A DNA stretch of 64,000 nt from Chloroflexota bacterium (lineage in GTDB: Bacteria > Chloroflexota > Anaerolineae > Anaerolineales > Villigracilaceae): positions 1 to 64,000 of the forward strand of contig JACRBN010000007.1 of assembly GCA_016213105.1 (NCBI GenBank), written 5' to 3'. Of this stretch, positions 40,195 to 50,140 are shown in pieces. A program made the translations under genes and the position numbers. Position 1 is the stretch's first letter. Every line of letters starts with the position of its first letter. The notes under the pieces were generated by a model. The model was not told the DNA's origin. It did not search any database and saw only the letters and a program-made list of their open reading frames with translations.

Positions 40195-41622
40195 TTATCC
40201 GATTGAGCCTTCCATCTGCAACTGAATCAGACGGTTCATTTCGACGGCGTATTCCATCGGGAGTTCCTTGACGAGCGGCTCGATGAAACCCGAGACGACC
40301 ATGCCCGTGGCTTCCTCTTCGGAGAGTCCGCGCGACATGAGATAGAAGAGCTGTTCCTCGCCGACCTTCGAGACTGAGGCCTCGTGGCCGATGGAGACGT
40401 CGTCTTCGTCGATCTCGATGGAGGGATACGTGTCCGAGCGGGACTGCGGGTCGAGCAGCAGCGCATCGCAAACTACGTTGGATTTGACACCCTTCGCGCC
40501 CTTGTAGACCTTGACCAGTCCGCGATAGGAGGCGCGCCCGCCGCCCTTGCTGATGGACTTGGACGTGATCTTGCTGGTGGTGTTCGGGGCGAAATGCACC
40601 ATCTTCGAACCTGCATCCTGCACCTGGCCGGGACCGGCAAAGGCCATCGAGAGCATTTCGCCGCGCGCGCCGGGTTCCATCAAATAGCAGGACGGATACT
40701 TCATGGTCAGCTTCGAACCAAGGTTGGCGTCCACCCACTCGTGGGAGGCATTCGCAAAGACCTTGGCGCGCTGGGTGACAAGGTTGAACACATTGGTCGA
40801 CCAGTTTTGGATGGTCGAGTAACGCGAGCGCGCGCCCTGCTTGACGATGATCTCGATCACGCCCGAGTGGAAGGAGTTGGTGGTGTATTGAGGAGCGGTG
40901 CAGCCCTCCACATAATGCACCGAGGCGCCTTCATCCACGATGATCAGCGTGCGCTCGAACTGGCCGACGTTGGCCGTGTTCAGGCGGAAATAGGCTTGCA
41001 GAGGCAAATCCACTTTGACACCCTTGGGAACGTAGACGAACGATCCGCCCGACCAGACGGCGGAGTTGAGTGCGGCGAATTTGTTATCCTCGATCGGGAC
41101 GACCGTGCCGAAATATTCGCGGAACAGGTCGGGGTATTGCTTCAATCCGTCTTCAATCGAGAGGAAGATGACGCCCTGTTTTTCGAGATGTTCGAGGATG
41201 GAGTGGTACACCATCTCAGACTCATATTGCGCCCCCACGCCCGCCAGGAACTTGCGTTCGGCCTCGGGGATGCCCAGCTTGTCGAAGGTGTTCTTGATGT
41301 CATCGGGAACGTCATCCCAGGATTTCTCGCTCTTCTCGGTCGGCTTGACGTAGTAGAAGATATTGTCGAGATCGAGGTTCGAGATGTCTGGCCCCCAGGC
41401 CGGCATGGGGCGCGCCAGGAAATGCTCGAGCGCTTTGAGGCGAAATTCGAGCATCCACGCAGGCTCGCCCTTCATGCGCGAAATATTTTCGACAACTTCG
41501 CGATTCAGCCCACGCTGGGACTTGAACACATAGTTGTCATCGCGATCGTGGAAGCCGTATTTATAATCGCCAATTTCATCCAGGATCTTGGTGTCTTCAT
41601 TAAGTTTGGTTTCTTCGCTCAT
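40195..41622 (-). CDS. sufB: SufB, Fe-S assembly scaffold subunit
   Basis: A 475-residue protein. GVQ-type SufB signatures include [69 protein letters not shown] and [24 protein letters not shown] precedes the ATG. It holds the nascent cluster together with SufD and SufC. Confidence 0.96.
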   Translation of the reverse strand: MSEETKLNEDTKILDEIGDYKYGFHDRDDNYVFKSQRGLNREVVENISRMKGEPAWMLEFRLKALEHFLARPMPAWGPDISNLDLDNIFYYVKPTEKSEKSWDDVPDDIKNTFDKLGIPEAERKFLAGVGAQYESEMVYHSILEHLEKQGVIFLSIEDGLKQYPDLFREYFGTVVPIEDNKFAALNSAVWSGGSFVYVPKGVKVDLPLQAYFRLNTANVGQFERTLIIVDEGASVHYVEGCTAPQYTTNSFHSGVIEIIVKQGARSRYSTIQNWSTNVFNLVTQRAKVFANASHEWVDANLGSKLTMKYPSCYLMEPGARGEMLSMAFAGPGQVQDAGSKMVHFAPNTTSKITSKSISKGGGRASYRGLVKVYKGAKGVKSNVVCDALLLDPQSRSDTYPSIEIDEDDVSIGHEASVSKVGEEQLFYLMSRGLSEEEATGMVVSGFIEPLVKELPMEYAVEMNRLIQLQMEGSIG

Positions 41623-41716
41623 GGTAACTCCAAAGAGAATCGAAAACAGGGAATAGAGAGTAGTTCACGCTACAAATAAAAGACCAATCTCTACTCGCCA
41701 ATCATCCGCTCTCTTC

Positions 41717-42487
41717 CTAGGCAACTTCCTCGTATTTTTCGCGCACCCAGTCGTATCCCTGCTCTTCGAGATGCAGGGCCAGGTCCGGGCCGCCCGATTC
41801 GACTATCCGTCCGTCCAGCATGATGTGGACATAATCGGGCTTGATGTAATTCAACAGGCGCTGGTAGTGCGTGATCACCAGCACGCCCAGTTCGGATCCG
41901 CTCAGGGCATTGACGCCCTCGGCCACGATGCGCAAGGCGTCGATATCGAGGCCCGAATCGGTTTCATCCAGAATGGCAATCTCGGGCTTGAGGGCGGCCA
42001 TCTGCAAAATCTCGGCGCGCTTCTTCTCGCCGCCCGAGAAACCGTCATTGAGGTAACGACCCGCGAAGGCGTGATCCATCTTGAGCAGTTCCATCTTTTC
42101 CTTAAGAAATTTGCGGAACTCGGGGATGGGCATGCCCTTGTCCTCGGGGTTGATGGCGCGGCGGCGGGCATTCATCGCCGTGCGCAGGAAGTTCGCCACG
42201 GTCACGCCCGGGATGGCGACGGGGTACTGGAAGGCCAGGAACATGCCCAGACGGGAGCGCTCGTCAGGCTCCAGTTCGAGGATGTTCTGCCCCTTGAAAA
42301 TGACCTCGCCCCCGGTGACGGTGTAATTGGGGTGTCCCATCAAGGTGTAAGCCAGCGTGGATTTGCCGGTCCCGTTCGGCCCCATGATGGCATGAACCTT
42401 GCCCTGCTCCACCGTCAGGTCAAGGCCTTTGAGGATTTCCTTGTCTTCGATACTCACGTGGAGGTTTCTGATTTCGAGCTGCGACAT
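41717..42487 (-). CDS. sufC: SufC, Fe-S assembly ATPase
   Basis: A 256-residue ABC-type ATPase without membrane domain. Walker A is [20 protein letters not shown], the signature is [20 protein letters not shown], Walker [19 protein letters not shown], and the switch His is in [14 protein letters not shown]. First gene of the operon; start at 42487 has AGGAG 8 bp upstream rather than the in-frame GTG at 42496. Confidence 0.96.
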   Translation of the reverse strand: MSQLEIRNLHVSIEDKEILKGLDLTVEQGKVHAIMGPNGTGKSTLAYTLMGHPNYTVTGGEVIFKGQNILELEPDERSRLGMFLAFQYPVAIPGVTVANFLRTAMNARRRAINPEDKGMPIPEFRKFLKEKMELLKMDHAFAGRYLNDGFSGGEKKRAEILQMAALKPEIAILDETDSGLDIDALRIVAEGVNALSGSELGVLVITHYQRLLNYIKPDYVHIMLDGRIVESGGPDLALHLEEQGYDWVREKYEEVA

Positions 42488-42559
42488 TCGTTTCACTCCT
42501 GAATTTAAGCCAATTCTGGCGGTTTTAACATTTTTCGGTACTGTGCTGATTGCGGCGGG

Positions 42560-42604
42560 ATTATAGCAAAGCGAAGAGGAAATGTCAATATTTATGATAT
42601 TTTT
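42560..42604 (-). promoter_or_regulatory. suf operon promoter with ATATTTATGATA operator
   Basis: On the minus strand, TTGACA (42588..42583), 17 bp and TATAAT (42565..42560) give a full consensus promoter. ATATTTATGATA (42588..42599, plus strand) abuts the -35. The same 12-mer is at the sufR and sod promoters. A run of 13 A lies further upstream at about 42640-42653. Confidence 0.8.
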
Positions 42605-42721
42605 CTAGTAAATTATTTACACATCTAAAAAGGCTGTCGCAAAAAAAAAAAAACGAACTAGGTGTAAAATAATTGAGAGAAATATGAACTGGAAGTTTCA
42701 ATACTAAAGGAGGATAACACC

Positions 42722-44803
42722 ATGCACTACAAGACCAGACCTCTCGTCAACGCCATTGCCATCTTTGTCCTGCTTGCGGCAATTATTGGAGTTCCCACCA
42801 AATTTACACAGGCTGAGGCATTATCACGTCCAGACTATGCAGACGGAGACTACCTTTGGGCAAAGAACTGGTATATACCAAATAATAATAGGAGCAGCAT
42901 TGCTGTAGATACCAGTGGAAATGTATACATAACGGGGCGTTTCCTTGGTACTGTTGATTTTGATCCCAGCGGGGCCACATTCAACGTCAGCAGTATAGGG
43001 ACCGATATCTATATTTCCAAATTTGACAGCGATGGAAACTTCATTTGGGTAAAGACCATGGGCGGCAGCGGCCCAAACGCAACTACCGTCACCCATACCA
43101 ACAATAGCATCGCTATCGATGGCAATGGGAATGTCTATGTTACAGGAAGATCCTGTGGCACGACTGATTTTGACCCCGGCCCGGGTGTGACTGCTCTAAG
43201 CAGTATAGGCATTTGCGATCTTTACATTGCTGAACTGGATAGCAATGGCAATTTCGTCAAGGCGAGGAATATGGGTGGAATATCTGCTGGGGTCGAAGGC
43301 TATGACATCGCTGTGGATGAGGCTGGTAATATTTACACGACGGGACAGTTTATCGGCACCGTCGACTTCAATCCCGGCGCGGGCGAAGCCAAGATAACCA
43401 GTGCCGGGCGGTGGGACGTTTTCATTTCCAAACTGAACAGCAACGGCAACTATGTCTTTGCAAAAAGCATGGGTGGAACCAACGACGAACAGGGCCTGAA
43501 CCTCGTTGTAGACAAATTAGGCAACATCTACACAGCAGGAAGCTATATAGGCACCGTCGACTTTGACCCTGGTTCCGGCACATTCAATCTGCCTAGCTGC
43601 GATTACCCAGGCATGATTTGCGGGTTTCTGAGCAAGTTGAACAAGAACGGCAATTTTGTACTGGCCAAATCCATAGGAGATGTCAATAAAGATCTGGCCC
43701 TGGACTCAGGCAACAATATTCTGGTGGTTGGCTCCATTGCCCATGCCAACACGTCGCTTCAGAACCCATCCTTTCCTGAACCAACCACAGATTTCATCGT
43801 CATCGACAAGCTGGATAACGCCGGCAACCTCATTTGGCGAAATGAACTGGGAACCGAGTCCAGCGGCGGGGGTTCAGGCAAGAGCATCACAGTCGATGTA
43901 AGCGATAATGTGTATGTAACAGGGAAATTCATTGGAACTGTCGATTTTGACCCCGGTCCTGGAGTGTACAACCTGACTGGTACTGGAGTCGACATGTTAG
44001 ATGACATCTTCATCTCCAAATGGGATAGCAGCGGTAATCTCATCCTTGCAAAAGCCATAGGCGGAGGCTTCTTCTATGACTGGGGCACTGATATCGCTGT
44101 GGATTTACAGGGCAACATGCATACAACCGGGTTCTTTCAGGGCACAGTCGACTTTGACCCAGGCCCCGGCACTGTCAATTTGACCAGCACCAAAGCAGGG
44201 TGGCCTGATATTTTTGTGTCCAAACTGGATGGCGACATCATCCCGCCCATCTTTACAGATGTTCCCTTCAGCTACTGGGCAAACGGCCATATCGAACGCC
44301 TATACAATGCAAGTGTCACAGGCGGTTGCTCCACATCGCCTATGATGTATTGTCCAGAGTCTTACGTCAATCGTGCTCAGATGGCCATATTCATCCTGCG
44401 CGCCAAGCATGGCAACACCTACAATCCACCTGCCGCCACGGGGACCGTGTTCAGTGATGTGCCTGCCAATTATTGGGCCGCCGCCTGGATCGAGCAACTC
44501 GCTACCGAAGGCGTCACTGGCGGATGCGGGAACGGCAACTATTGTCCCGAAGACGCCGTCACCCGTGACCAGATGGCGGTCTTCCTCCTGCTCGGCATGA
44601 ATGACGCCACGTATACTCCCCCGCTTGCATCGGGCACCATGTTCGACGATGTGCCGCAAATCTACTGGGCCGCAGACTGGATCGAACAGCTTGCCACCGA
44701 AGGCATCACCGGCGGATGCGGGGGCGGCAACTTTTGCCCCACCGGCCCGGTCACTCGCGCGCAAATGGCCGTTTTTCTCGTAGAGGCGTTTAACTTGCCA
44801 TAA
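42722..44803 (+). CDS. Secreted SBBP-repeat (beta-propeller) protein with three SLH domains
   Basis: A 693-residue exported protein with a signal peptide (NAIAIFVLLAAIIGVPTKFTQA). Residues about 45-515 hold SBBP repeats of about 65 residues, each like ITGRFLGTVDFDPSGATFNV and IYISKFDSDGNFIWVKTMGG. The C-terminus has three SLH domains, each with a Cys pair: FTDVPFSYWANGHIERLYNA, FSDVPANYWAAAWIEQLATE, FDDVPQIYWAADWIEQLATE, ending TRAQMAVFLVEAFNLP. SLH domains normally bind a cell-wall or surface polymer. AGGAGG precedes the start. Confidence 0.88.
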   Translation: MHYKTRPLVNAIAIFVLLAAIIGVPTKFTQAEALSRPDYADGDYLWAKNWYIPNNNRSSIAVDTSGNVYITGRFLGTVDFDPSGATFNVSSIGTDIYISKFDSDGNFIWVKTMGGSGPNATTVTHTNNSIAIDGNGNVYVTGRSCGTTDFDPGPGVTALSSIGICDLYIAELDSNGNFVKARNMGGISAGVEGYDIAVDEAGNIYTTGQFIGTVDFNPGAGEAKITSAGRWDVFISKLNSNGNYVFAKSMGGTNDEQGLNLVVDKLGNIYTAGSYIGTVDFDPGSGTFNLPSCDYPGMICGFLSKLNKNGNFVLAKSIGDVNKDLALDSGNNILVVGSIAHANTSLQNPSFPEPTTDFIVIDKLDNAGNLIWRNELGTESSGGGSGKSITVDVSDNVYVTGKFIGTVDFDPGPGVYNLTGTGVDMLDDIFISKWDSSGNLILAKAIGGGFFYDWGTDIAVDLQGNMHTTGFFQGTVDFDPGPGTVNLTSTKAGWPDIFVSKLDGDIIPPIFTDVPFSYWANGHIERLYNASVTGGCSTSPMMYCPESYVNRAQMAIFILRAKHGNTYNPPAATGTVFSDVPANYWAAAWIEQLATEGVTGGCGNGNYCPEDAVTRDQMAVFLLLGMNDATYTPPLASGTMFDDVPQIYWAADWIEQLATEGITGGCGGGNFCPTGPVTRAQMAVFLVEAFNLP

Positions 44804-44831
44804 TCAAATCTACCACACTAAAAAAAGCACC

Positions 44832-44862
44832 AGGGCTGTCCCAAAATGGGCAGCCCCTTTTT
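44832..44862 (+). terminator. Terminator of the SBBP-SLH gene
   Basis: AGGGCTGTCCCA and TGGGCAGCCCC form a stem followed by TTTTT. Confidence 0.8.
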
Positions 44863-45248
44863 GGCAAATTTTGTGTTCCTCGAGATGACCAATCTGAAAC
44901 CACCGGCGGAACAACAGAGAAGGAACGAGCAGGTGTCAGTATCTCCACAATGACCATACTGCATTTGAGATCGATGCATGCCAAAGCGCATCTGGAAGTT
45001 TAGCTCCATCCGCGCTCCATAAAACGGAGGAATTCTGTGGGAATTCGCTTGCCGAATTTTGATATTTCTTGTATGCTTGCTGCGTTCACGCCTTGTTTGA
45101 AAAGGACAGGACTCTGCAAACAGGACGAATCCATGACCATGCCTGACAACGTCAAAGAACCATCCCAAACCTGGAAATTGCTGGGGCTGCACCGTACAGT
45201 AGATTGATTTCCAGACGCATGTCAACCTTTCCAGGAGGAATCCAGATC
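44863..45248. other. Gene-free spacer between the two SLH protein genes
   Basis: About 385 bp without a convincing gene on either strand. It should contain the promoter of the next gene but no consensus pair stands out. AGGAGG at about 45233 serves the gene at 45249. Confidence 0.6.
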
Positions 45249-47546
45249 ATGAAGACCGTCGCATTTCGCTTTCTAAGCATCTTCGTACTTCTTACCCTGC
45301 TGAGCACTGCACTGGGAGTCAGCCCCGCGCATGCGGCCGGGATTCTGTATGTCACTGCGGCTGGGGCGGGTGATTGCTCCACCTGGCAGAACACTTGTCC
45401 GCTGCAGACCGCGCTGGCAAAAGCGGCTGGTGGCGAGGAAATCTGGGCCGCCGGCGGAACGCACAAACCCACCACCGGAACAGACCGCGCCGCTACCTTC
45501 CAACTCAAGGAAGGCGTAGCCGTCTATGGCGGGTTCAACGGGACCGAGACCGCGCGCGAGCAGCGCGATCCGGCCGCCAACCCCACCGTTCTGAGCGGCG
45601 ACTTGAACAGCGATGACAACGAGCATGTCAAGTTCGATGAGCCCACCCGCTCCGACAATACCTATCATGTGGTCATGGGTGCAGACGGCGCTCTTCTGGA
45701 CGGATTCACCATCACGGGCGGCAACAGCAGCGAGGAATCCGAGGCCAGCGGCGGCGGGGTCGTTAATCCCTATGGCAGCCCGACTTTTGTAAATGTCATC
45801 CTTCGCGATAACTCAGCCCTCGCGGGCGGTGGGATGTATAACGCCCCTGGCAGCAACCCAATCCTGACCGGCGTCACTTTCAGCGGGAATGCGGCAGACT
45901 TTGGCGGCGGTGGCGGAATGTTCAACCACGCAAGCAATCCCACACTGACCGATGTCACATTCGAGCAGAATACGGCGTACTACAATGACGGCAACGGCGG
46001 GCTGTACGAGGGCCGTGGCGGCGGGATGAATAATTTTCTCAGCAGTCCGATCCTGACAGACGTCCACTTCAACGACAATGCCGCAGATTACGGCGGCGGG
46101 ATGGTTAATGATTACCTTAGCAGCCCGGTGTTGAACAACGTCACCTTTGATAATAACCTGGCCACCTATCACGGCGGCGGGATGTATAATGCCACCAGCG
46201 ACCCCGTCTTGACGGACGTTACCTTCAGCGGCAACTCGACACGCTGGGCGTGCGGGGGCGGAATGCACAACACGAACAGCAAGCCAACCCTGACCAGAGT
46301 GATCTTCAAAGACAACTCGGCCAATTGCGGCGGCGGGATGTATAACATGGCCAGCGACCCAAGCCTGGTGGACATCCTCTTTGATGGCAATACAGCCAAA
46401 AACGGCGGCGGGATGCACAATGCATCCAGTGCGCCCTCATTGCTGAATGTCACCTTCGTGGGCAATTCGGCGACCCAGGGCGGCGGCGGTATATATCACC
46501 AGTACGAAGATCATTCGATATTAACAAATATTACATTCAGTAGCAACTCGGCCAGGTACGGCGCCGGGATGTTGACCTTGTATGCCGACCCGGCCTTGAT
46601 CAACGTCACCTTCAGCGGCAACCTGGCGAGTGTCAGCGGCGGCGGGATGTACAACGATTCCGGCAGCCATCCACAGGTCGTCAATGCGATTTTCTGGGGC
46701 AACGCAGCGCCCGGCGGATCGCAGATCTCCGACGTCAACGGCGCTTCCATCGCGCTGAGTGACAGTGTGGTCCAGGATGGCTACGCGGGCGGGACGAACA
46801 TCATCAGCGCCGATCCGCTGCTCGGTGCGCCCGGGTACTTTGGCGGCTTCAGTCCCACCATCCCATTTGACGCCAATTCCTCTGCACTGGACATGGGGAA
46901 CGATGCGCTCTGTCCCGCCGCCGACCAGCGCGGGGTCGACCGCCCACAAGGCGCGCACTGCGACATCGGCGCGTATGAATTCAGGCCCGGCCTCTTCAGT
47001 GATGTGCCTCCCACCTACTGGGCCAGCGACTTTATCGAGCGGCTCTATCATGCCGGTGTCAGCGGCGGATGTTCTGCCTCCACGATGATGTACTGTCCCA
47101 ACATCTACGTCAATCGCGCCCAGATGGCGGTCTTCATCCTGCGCGCCAAATATGGGGACGCCTACCTGCCCCCGGCCGCCGTCGGATCCATGTTCAGCGA
47201 TGTTACGGCAGATTACTGGGCTGCCTCCTGGATCGAGCAGCTTGCCGCCGAAGGCATCACAGGCGGCTGCGGAAATAACAATTATTGTCCTGAAACCATC
47301 GTGACGCGCGACCAGATGGCGATCCTGCTCCTGCGTGGAAAATATGGCAATACCTACACTCCCCCCGCCGCCAGCGGAACCCTGTTCGGCGATATTCCCT
47401 CTGGATTTTGGGCTGGAGCCTGGATCGAACAGCTTGCCACCGAAGGCATCACCGGCGGCTGCGGGAACGGCAATTACTGTCCCGGCATGGCTGTCACCCG
47501 CGCGCAGGTGGCGGTCTTCCTGGTCAAGGCTTTCAACCTGCCGTAA
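45249..47546 (+). CDS. Secreted right-handed beta-helix protein with three SLH domains
   Basis: A 765-residue exported protein with signal MKTVAFRFLSIFVLLTLLST...AHAA. After an N-terminal ILYVTAAGAGDCSTWQN segment come parallel beta-helix repeats (about 130-520) such as GGGMYNAPGSNPILTGVTFS and GGGMYNATSDPVLTDVTFSG, each rung marked by GGGM. A QSDVDRP-type ending (ADQRGVDRPQGAHCDIGAYE) is that of choice-of-anchor Q proteins. Three Cys-containing SLH domains follow, almost the same as in the upstream neighbour. The start at 45249 has AGGAGG upstream. Confidence 0.88.
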   Translation: MKTVAFRFLSIFVLLTLLSTALGVSPAHAAGILYVTAAGAGDCSTWQNTCPLQTALAKAAGGEEIWAAGGTHKPTTGTDRAATFQLKEGVAVYGGFNGTETAREQRDPAANPTVLSGDLNSDDNEHVKFDEPTRSDNTYHVVMGADGALLDGFTITGGNSSEESEASGGGVVNPYGSPTFVNVILRDNSALAGGGMYNAPGSNPILTGVTFSGNAADFGGGGGMFNHASNPTLTDVTFEQNTAYYNDGNGGLYEGRGGGMNNFLSSPILTDVHFNDNAADYGGGMVNDYLSSPVLNNVTFDNNLATYHGGGMYNATSDPVLTDVTFSGNSTRWACGGGMHNTNSKPTLTRVIFKDNSANCGGGMYNMASDPSLVDILFDGNTAKNGGGMHNASSAPSLLNVTFVGNSATQGGGGIYHQYEDHSILTNITFSSNSARYGAGMLTLYADPALINVTFSGNLASVSGGGMYNDSGSHPQVVNAIFWGNAAPGGSQISDVNGASIALSDSVVQDGYAGGTNIISADPLLGAPGYFGGFSPTIPFDANSSALDMGNDALCPAADQRGVDRPQGAHCDIGAYEFRPGLFSDVPPTYWASDFIERLYHAGVSGGCSASTMMYCPNIYVNRAQMAVFILRAKYGDAYLPPAAVGSMFSDVTADYWAASWIEQLAAEGITGGCGNNNYCPETIVTRDQMAILLLRGKYGNTYTPPAASGTLFGDIPSGFWAGAWIEQLATEGITGGCGNGNYCPGMAVTRAQVAVFLVKAFNLP

Positions 47547-47567
47547 ATTCACAAAAATTTGAAACCT

Positions 47568-47609
47568 GAACAAAACAGGAACCGGGCCGGCCCGGTTCCT
47601 GTTTTGTTC
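47568..47609 (+). terminator. Perfect 42-bp palindromic terminator
   Basis: GAACAAAACAGGAACCGGGCC is followed directly by its reverse complement. One of the strongest hairpins in the window, 21 bp after the stop of the beta-helix gene. Confidence 0.85.
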
Positions 47610-47759
47610 AGACCGCGGCGTCCATGGCAGAGTGAGTTCCAGTCAGATTCACATGTTACTGTCACAAATATCGGTGGAGCCTGGGTCATGGTACATTTTT
47701 CCTATTCATCAAAACAATGACCATGCGCAGGCCGAAGCGGGAGTACACTCAGACCCGTG

Positions 47760-48914
47760 ATGACCCAAAATAATGGCAGCGATGACAATCGGCTTTTTAA
47801 CGTAATCGAAGCGGCAGAGCGGGAAAAGGAGCAGGAACGCGACGCCGCGCATGGGATTGAGGCGCAGCCTCCCTCCCGGGGACAACGGGAACGGCTTGTT
47901 CATGTCGATGTTGCGAGAGGGCTTTCCATCCTGCTCGTGGTATTGGGTCACAGTTGGATCGTATTGCACGATACGGGGGAACTGTATCGCATCATCTATT
48001 CATTTCACATTCCGCTCTTTCTGCTGCTCTCGGGCGTCTTTTTCAATTCAGCCACCTCCTTCCGGCGCACCGCCTGGACCCGCATGGATACCCTGCTAAA
48101 ACCCTATTTCGTCACACTGCTTGCGGTCGCAATCCAGCAAAGCTGGTTGGTCGGCAAAACCACGCCGTTTCCAGAATTGCTGTCGGCCATCCTGTACGGG
48201 AACGCCCGCATCCCCATTTGGATTCCCTTGTGGTTCCTGCCCCATCTCTTCCTGCTGTGCCTCTTCGCATGGCTGTACCTGGCCTTTTTTCAATTGGAAA
48301 AAAGACCGCCTGCGATCCAGGCTGCCCTTCTGCTGGCCACCCTGGCGGCGGGCGTTCTCACGCTCAGATGGTTTTGGCCCCTTCCGCTCCCGGGCTTCAG
48401 CCTGCGGGGACTGCCGTTCAGCGCCGACCTGCTGCTGGTCAGCGTTTTCTATTTCCTGCTCGGCTACCTGTTGAGGGAGCGGATCAAACAGCCAGCGCCG
48501 AATTATGGCTGGACACTGCTGGCCCTGGCGGCATTCCTCGGGCTGCACATATTCACCGACTACAGCATGGACTTGAACCTGCGCAGATATGACAACCTGG
48601 TCGTCTCCACCCTCCAGGCGCTGGCGGGAATTTTCATCATCCTGTCCCTGTCCAAAATGCTCGCCCGCAGCCCGTCCCTTGCGCGCCTGTTTGGGTACCT
48701 GGGACGCAACAGCTTGATCATCCTGATCTTCCATAATCCCATCCAAAGAAGCCTGTTCAGCCTCCTGGGCGACGCGCTGGAAAGCAAATTCGGGGCCGCC
48801 CTCCTGGCCTTTGCGGGCGCGGTGCTGGCCTGCCTGTTGATCGCTGAAATCATAAAAAGGATCCCCGTCCTAAGAGTCCTCTACCTGCCCGCGGCGCAAA
48901 CAAAAAACCGCTGA
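47760..48914 (+). CDS. Acyltransferase-3 family membrane protein
   Basis: A 384-residue protein with about ten membrane helices. The family's N-terminal signature is HVDVARGLSILLVVLGHSWI with the catalytic His, then IYSFHIPLFLLLSGVFF and FGYLGRNSLIILIFHNPIQR near the end. Family members O-acylate cell-surface sugars or lipids. A charged N-terminal extension of about 45 residues precedes the domain. ATG 47760 is preferred over GTG 47757. Confidence 0.88.
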   Translation: MTQNNGSDDNRLFNVIEAAEREKEQERDAAHGIEAQPPSRGQRERLVHVDVARGLSILLVVLGHSWIVLHDTGELYRIIYSFHIPLFLLLSGVFFNSATSFRRTAWTRMDTLLKPYFVTLLAVAIQQSWLVGKTTPFPELLSAILYGNARIPIWIPLWFLPHLFLLCLFAWLYLAFFQLEKRPPAIQAALLLATLAAGVLTLRWFWPLPLPGFSLRGLPFSADLLLVSVFYFLLGYLLRERIKQPAPNYGWTLLALAAFLGLHIFTDYSMDLNLRRYDNLVVSTLQALAGIFIILSLSKMLARSPSLARLFGYLGRNSLIILIFHNPIQRSLFSLLGDALESKFGAALLAFAGAVLACLLIAEIIKRIPVLRVLYLPAAQTKNR

Positions 48915-48935
48915 GTAAAACTGAAAGCGGGGCGG

Positions 48936-48989
48936 ATATTTATGATATTTATCTAATATATTGACAATCCTTCCCCGCGCGGTTATACT
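48936..48989 (+). promoter_or_regulatory. sufR promoter with upstream ATATTTATGATA operator
   Basis: TTGACA (48961..48966), 17 bp and TATACT (48984..48989). ATATTTATGATA is at 48936..48947, just upstream of the -35. The -10 box ends 7 bp before the sufR ATG and there is no Shine-Dalgarno sequence, so the transcript is probably leaderless. The operator suggests autoregulation. Confidence 0.8.
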
Positions 48990-48996
48990 CGCCGCC

Positions 48997-49620
48997 ATGA
49001 AAAGCACGCGAGATCGAATTTTACAGACCCTGCTCCGCAAGCCCCGCTCGACCATCAATGAACTGGCCGAAGCGGTCGGCATTAATCCTATTTCCGTGCG
49101 TCATCACCTGACCAACCTGCAAATGGAAGGCCTGGTGGAGGGCGAGGAGGAACGCCACGGGGTTGGGCGTCCGCGCCTGGTGTACGTGCTGACCGAGGCG
49201 GGCATGGAGAAATTCCCCACCCGCTACCTGCGCCTCACTACCCGTCTGCTCAGCCAGATGAAGGAAACCATGCCCAAGCCGATGGTGGCGAAGCTGTTCA
49301 ACCAGATCGCCGAGGATCTGGCCAGCGATTACGAAGCCCAGATGCTCGGCATGAGCATGGAGGAACGCCTGGATTTCGTCAAGGAAATGCTTGCCGAGGA
49401 GGGTTTCACCGTCGAATGGGAGAAGAAGGGCACGCAATACCAGATCCACGAGATTTCCTGTCCCTACTACCAGATTGGCATGGCCCACCCCGAAGTCTGC
49501 ACCGTGGACCAGACCCTGATCTCGAGGATGCTGGCCCTGCCAGCCAGCAAGGTGCAGTGCATCCTGGATGGCGGCGCACAATGCACCTACGTGGTCCAGC
49601 CGGTGGAAACGGTAAAATAA
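48997..49620 (+). CDS. sufR: SufR-type Fe-S-responsive transcription regulator
   Basis: A 207-residue protein. The N-terminal winged helix-turn-helix is RDRILQTLLRKPRSTINELA then EAVGINPISVRHHLTNLQME. The C-terminal domain carries four Cys (EISCPYYQIG, PEVCTVDQ, KVQCILDG, AQCTYVV) that could ligate a cluster, as in SufR repressors of suf operons. The shared operator at suf, sod and its own promoter supports that role. SufT follows 94 bp downstream. Confidence 0.85.
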   Translation: MKSTRDRILQTLLRKPRSTINELAEAVGINPISVRHHLTNLQMEGLVEGEEERHGVGRPRLVYVLTEAGMEKFPTRYLRLTTRLLSQMKETMPKPMVAKLFNQIAEDLASDYEAQMLGMSMEERLDFVKEMLAEEGFTVEWEKKGTQYQIHEISCPYYQIGMAHPEVCTVDQTLISRMLALPASKVQCILDGGAQCTYVVQPVETVK

Positions 49621-49714
49621 CCCTTCGCTGGATGATCGAAAATCAGCGGCACAACTTTAAAGTCCGTCCATCCTCCCGTCAGAAACGGGAGAGCCAAAAA
49701 ATCCTAGAGGACCC

Positions 49715-50062
49715 ATGAACGAACCCGAAATCAAGGAAATTCAGTGGACGATCCACTCCACCCATCCAGACCGCGTACCCGAGGTGCGTGCGAAACTGGC
49801 CGAAGTGGTCGACCCCGAGATTGGAATGACCATTATCCAACTGGGCCTGGTTCGCGACGTCATCATCGAAAACGACATCGCCCGCCTAAAGATGATCCTG
49901 ACCACGCCCTTCTGTCCCTACGGCCCCGCCATGATCGAAATGACCAAGGCCAAAGCCATGGAAGGGCTGAACATGCCCGTGACCGTCGAGATGGGCATGG
50001 ACATGTGGGATTTCTCGATGATGGAAGACCCGTCCGCGCTGGATTGGGGAATGTACACCTAA
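49715..50062 (+). CDS. sufT: MIP18/DUF59 family Fe-S carrier protein (SufT-like)
   Basis: A 115-residue protein: VRAKLAEVVDPEIGMTIIQL then GLVRDVIIENDIARLKMILT with TTPFCPYGPAMIEMTKAKAM, where the Cys is the reactive residue of the family. SufT proteins help insert clusters into target enzymes. GAGGA precedes the ATG. It shares its strand with sufR and ends at a strong terminator. Confidence 0.88.
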   Translation: MNEPEIKEIQWTIHSTHPDRVPEVRAKLAEVVDPEIGMTIIQLGLVRDVIIENDIARLKMILTTPFCPYGPAMIEMTKAKAMEGLNMPVTVEMGMDMWDFSMMEDPSALDWGMYT

Positions 50063-50088
50063 GTTCACGGCTGAAAATCAGATACAAG

Positions 50089-50122
50089 AAAAGGCGCCGC
50101 TCCCATTGGACGGCGCCTTTTT
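50089..50122. terminator. Bidirectional terminator after sufT
   Basis: AAAAGGCGCCG and CGGCGCCTTTTTT form the stem between sufT (+) and the XRE-cupin gene (-). Confidence 0.9.
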
Positions 50123-50140
50123 TGATTCCGAACTTCCGAA

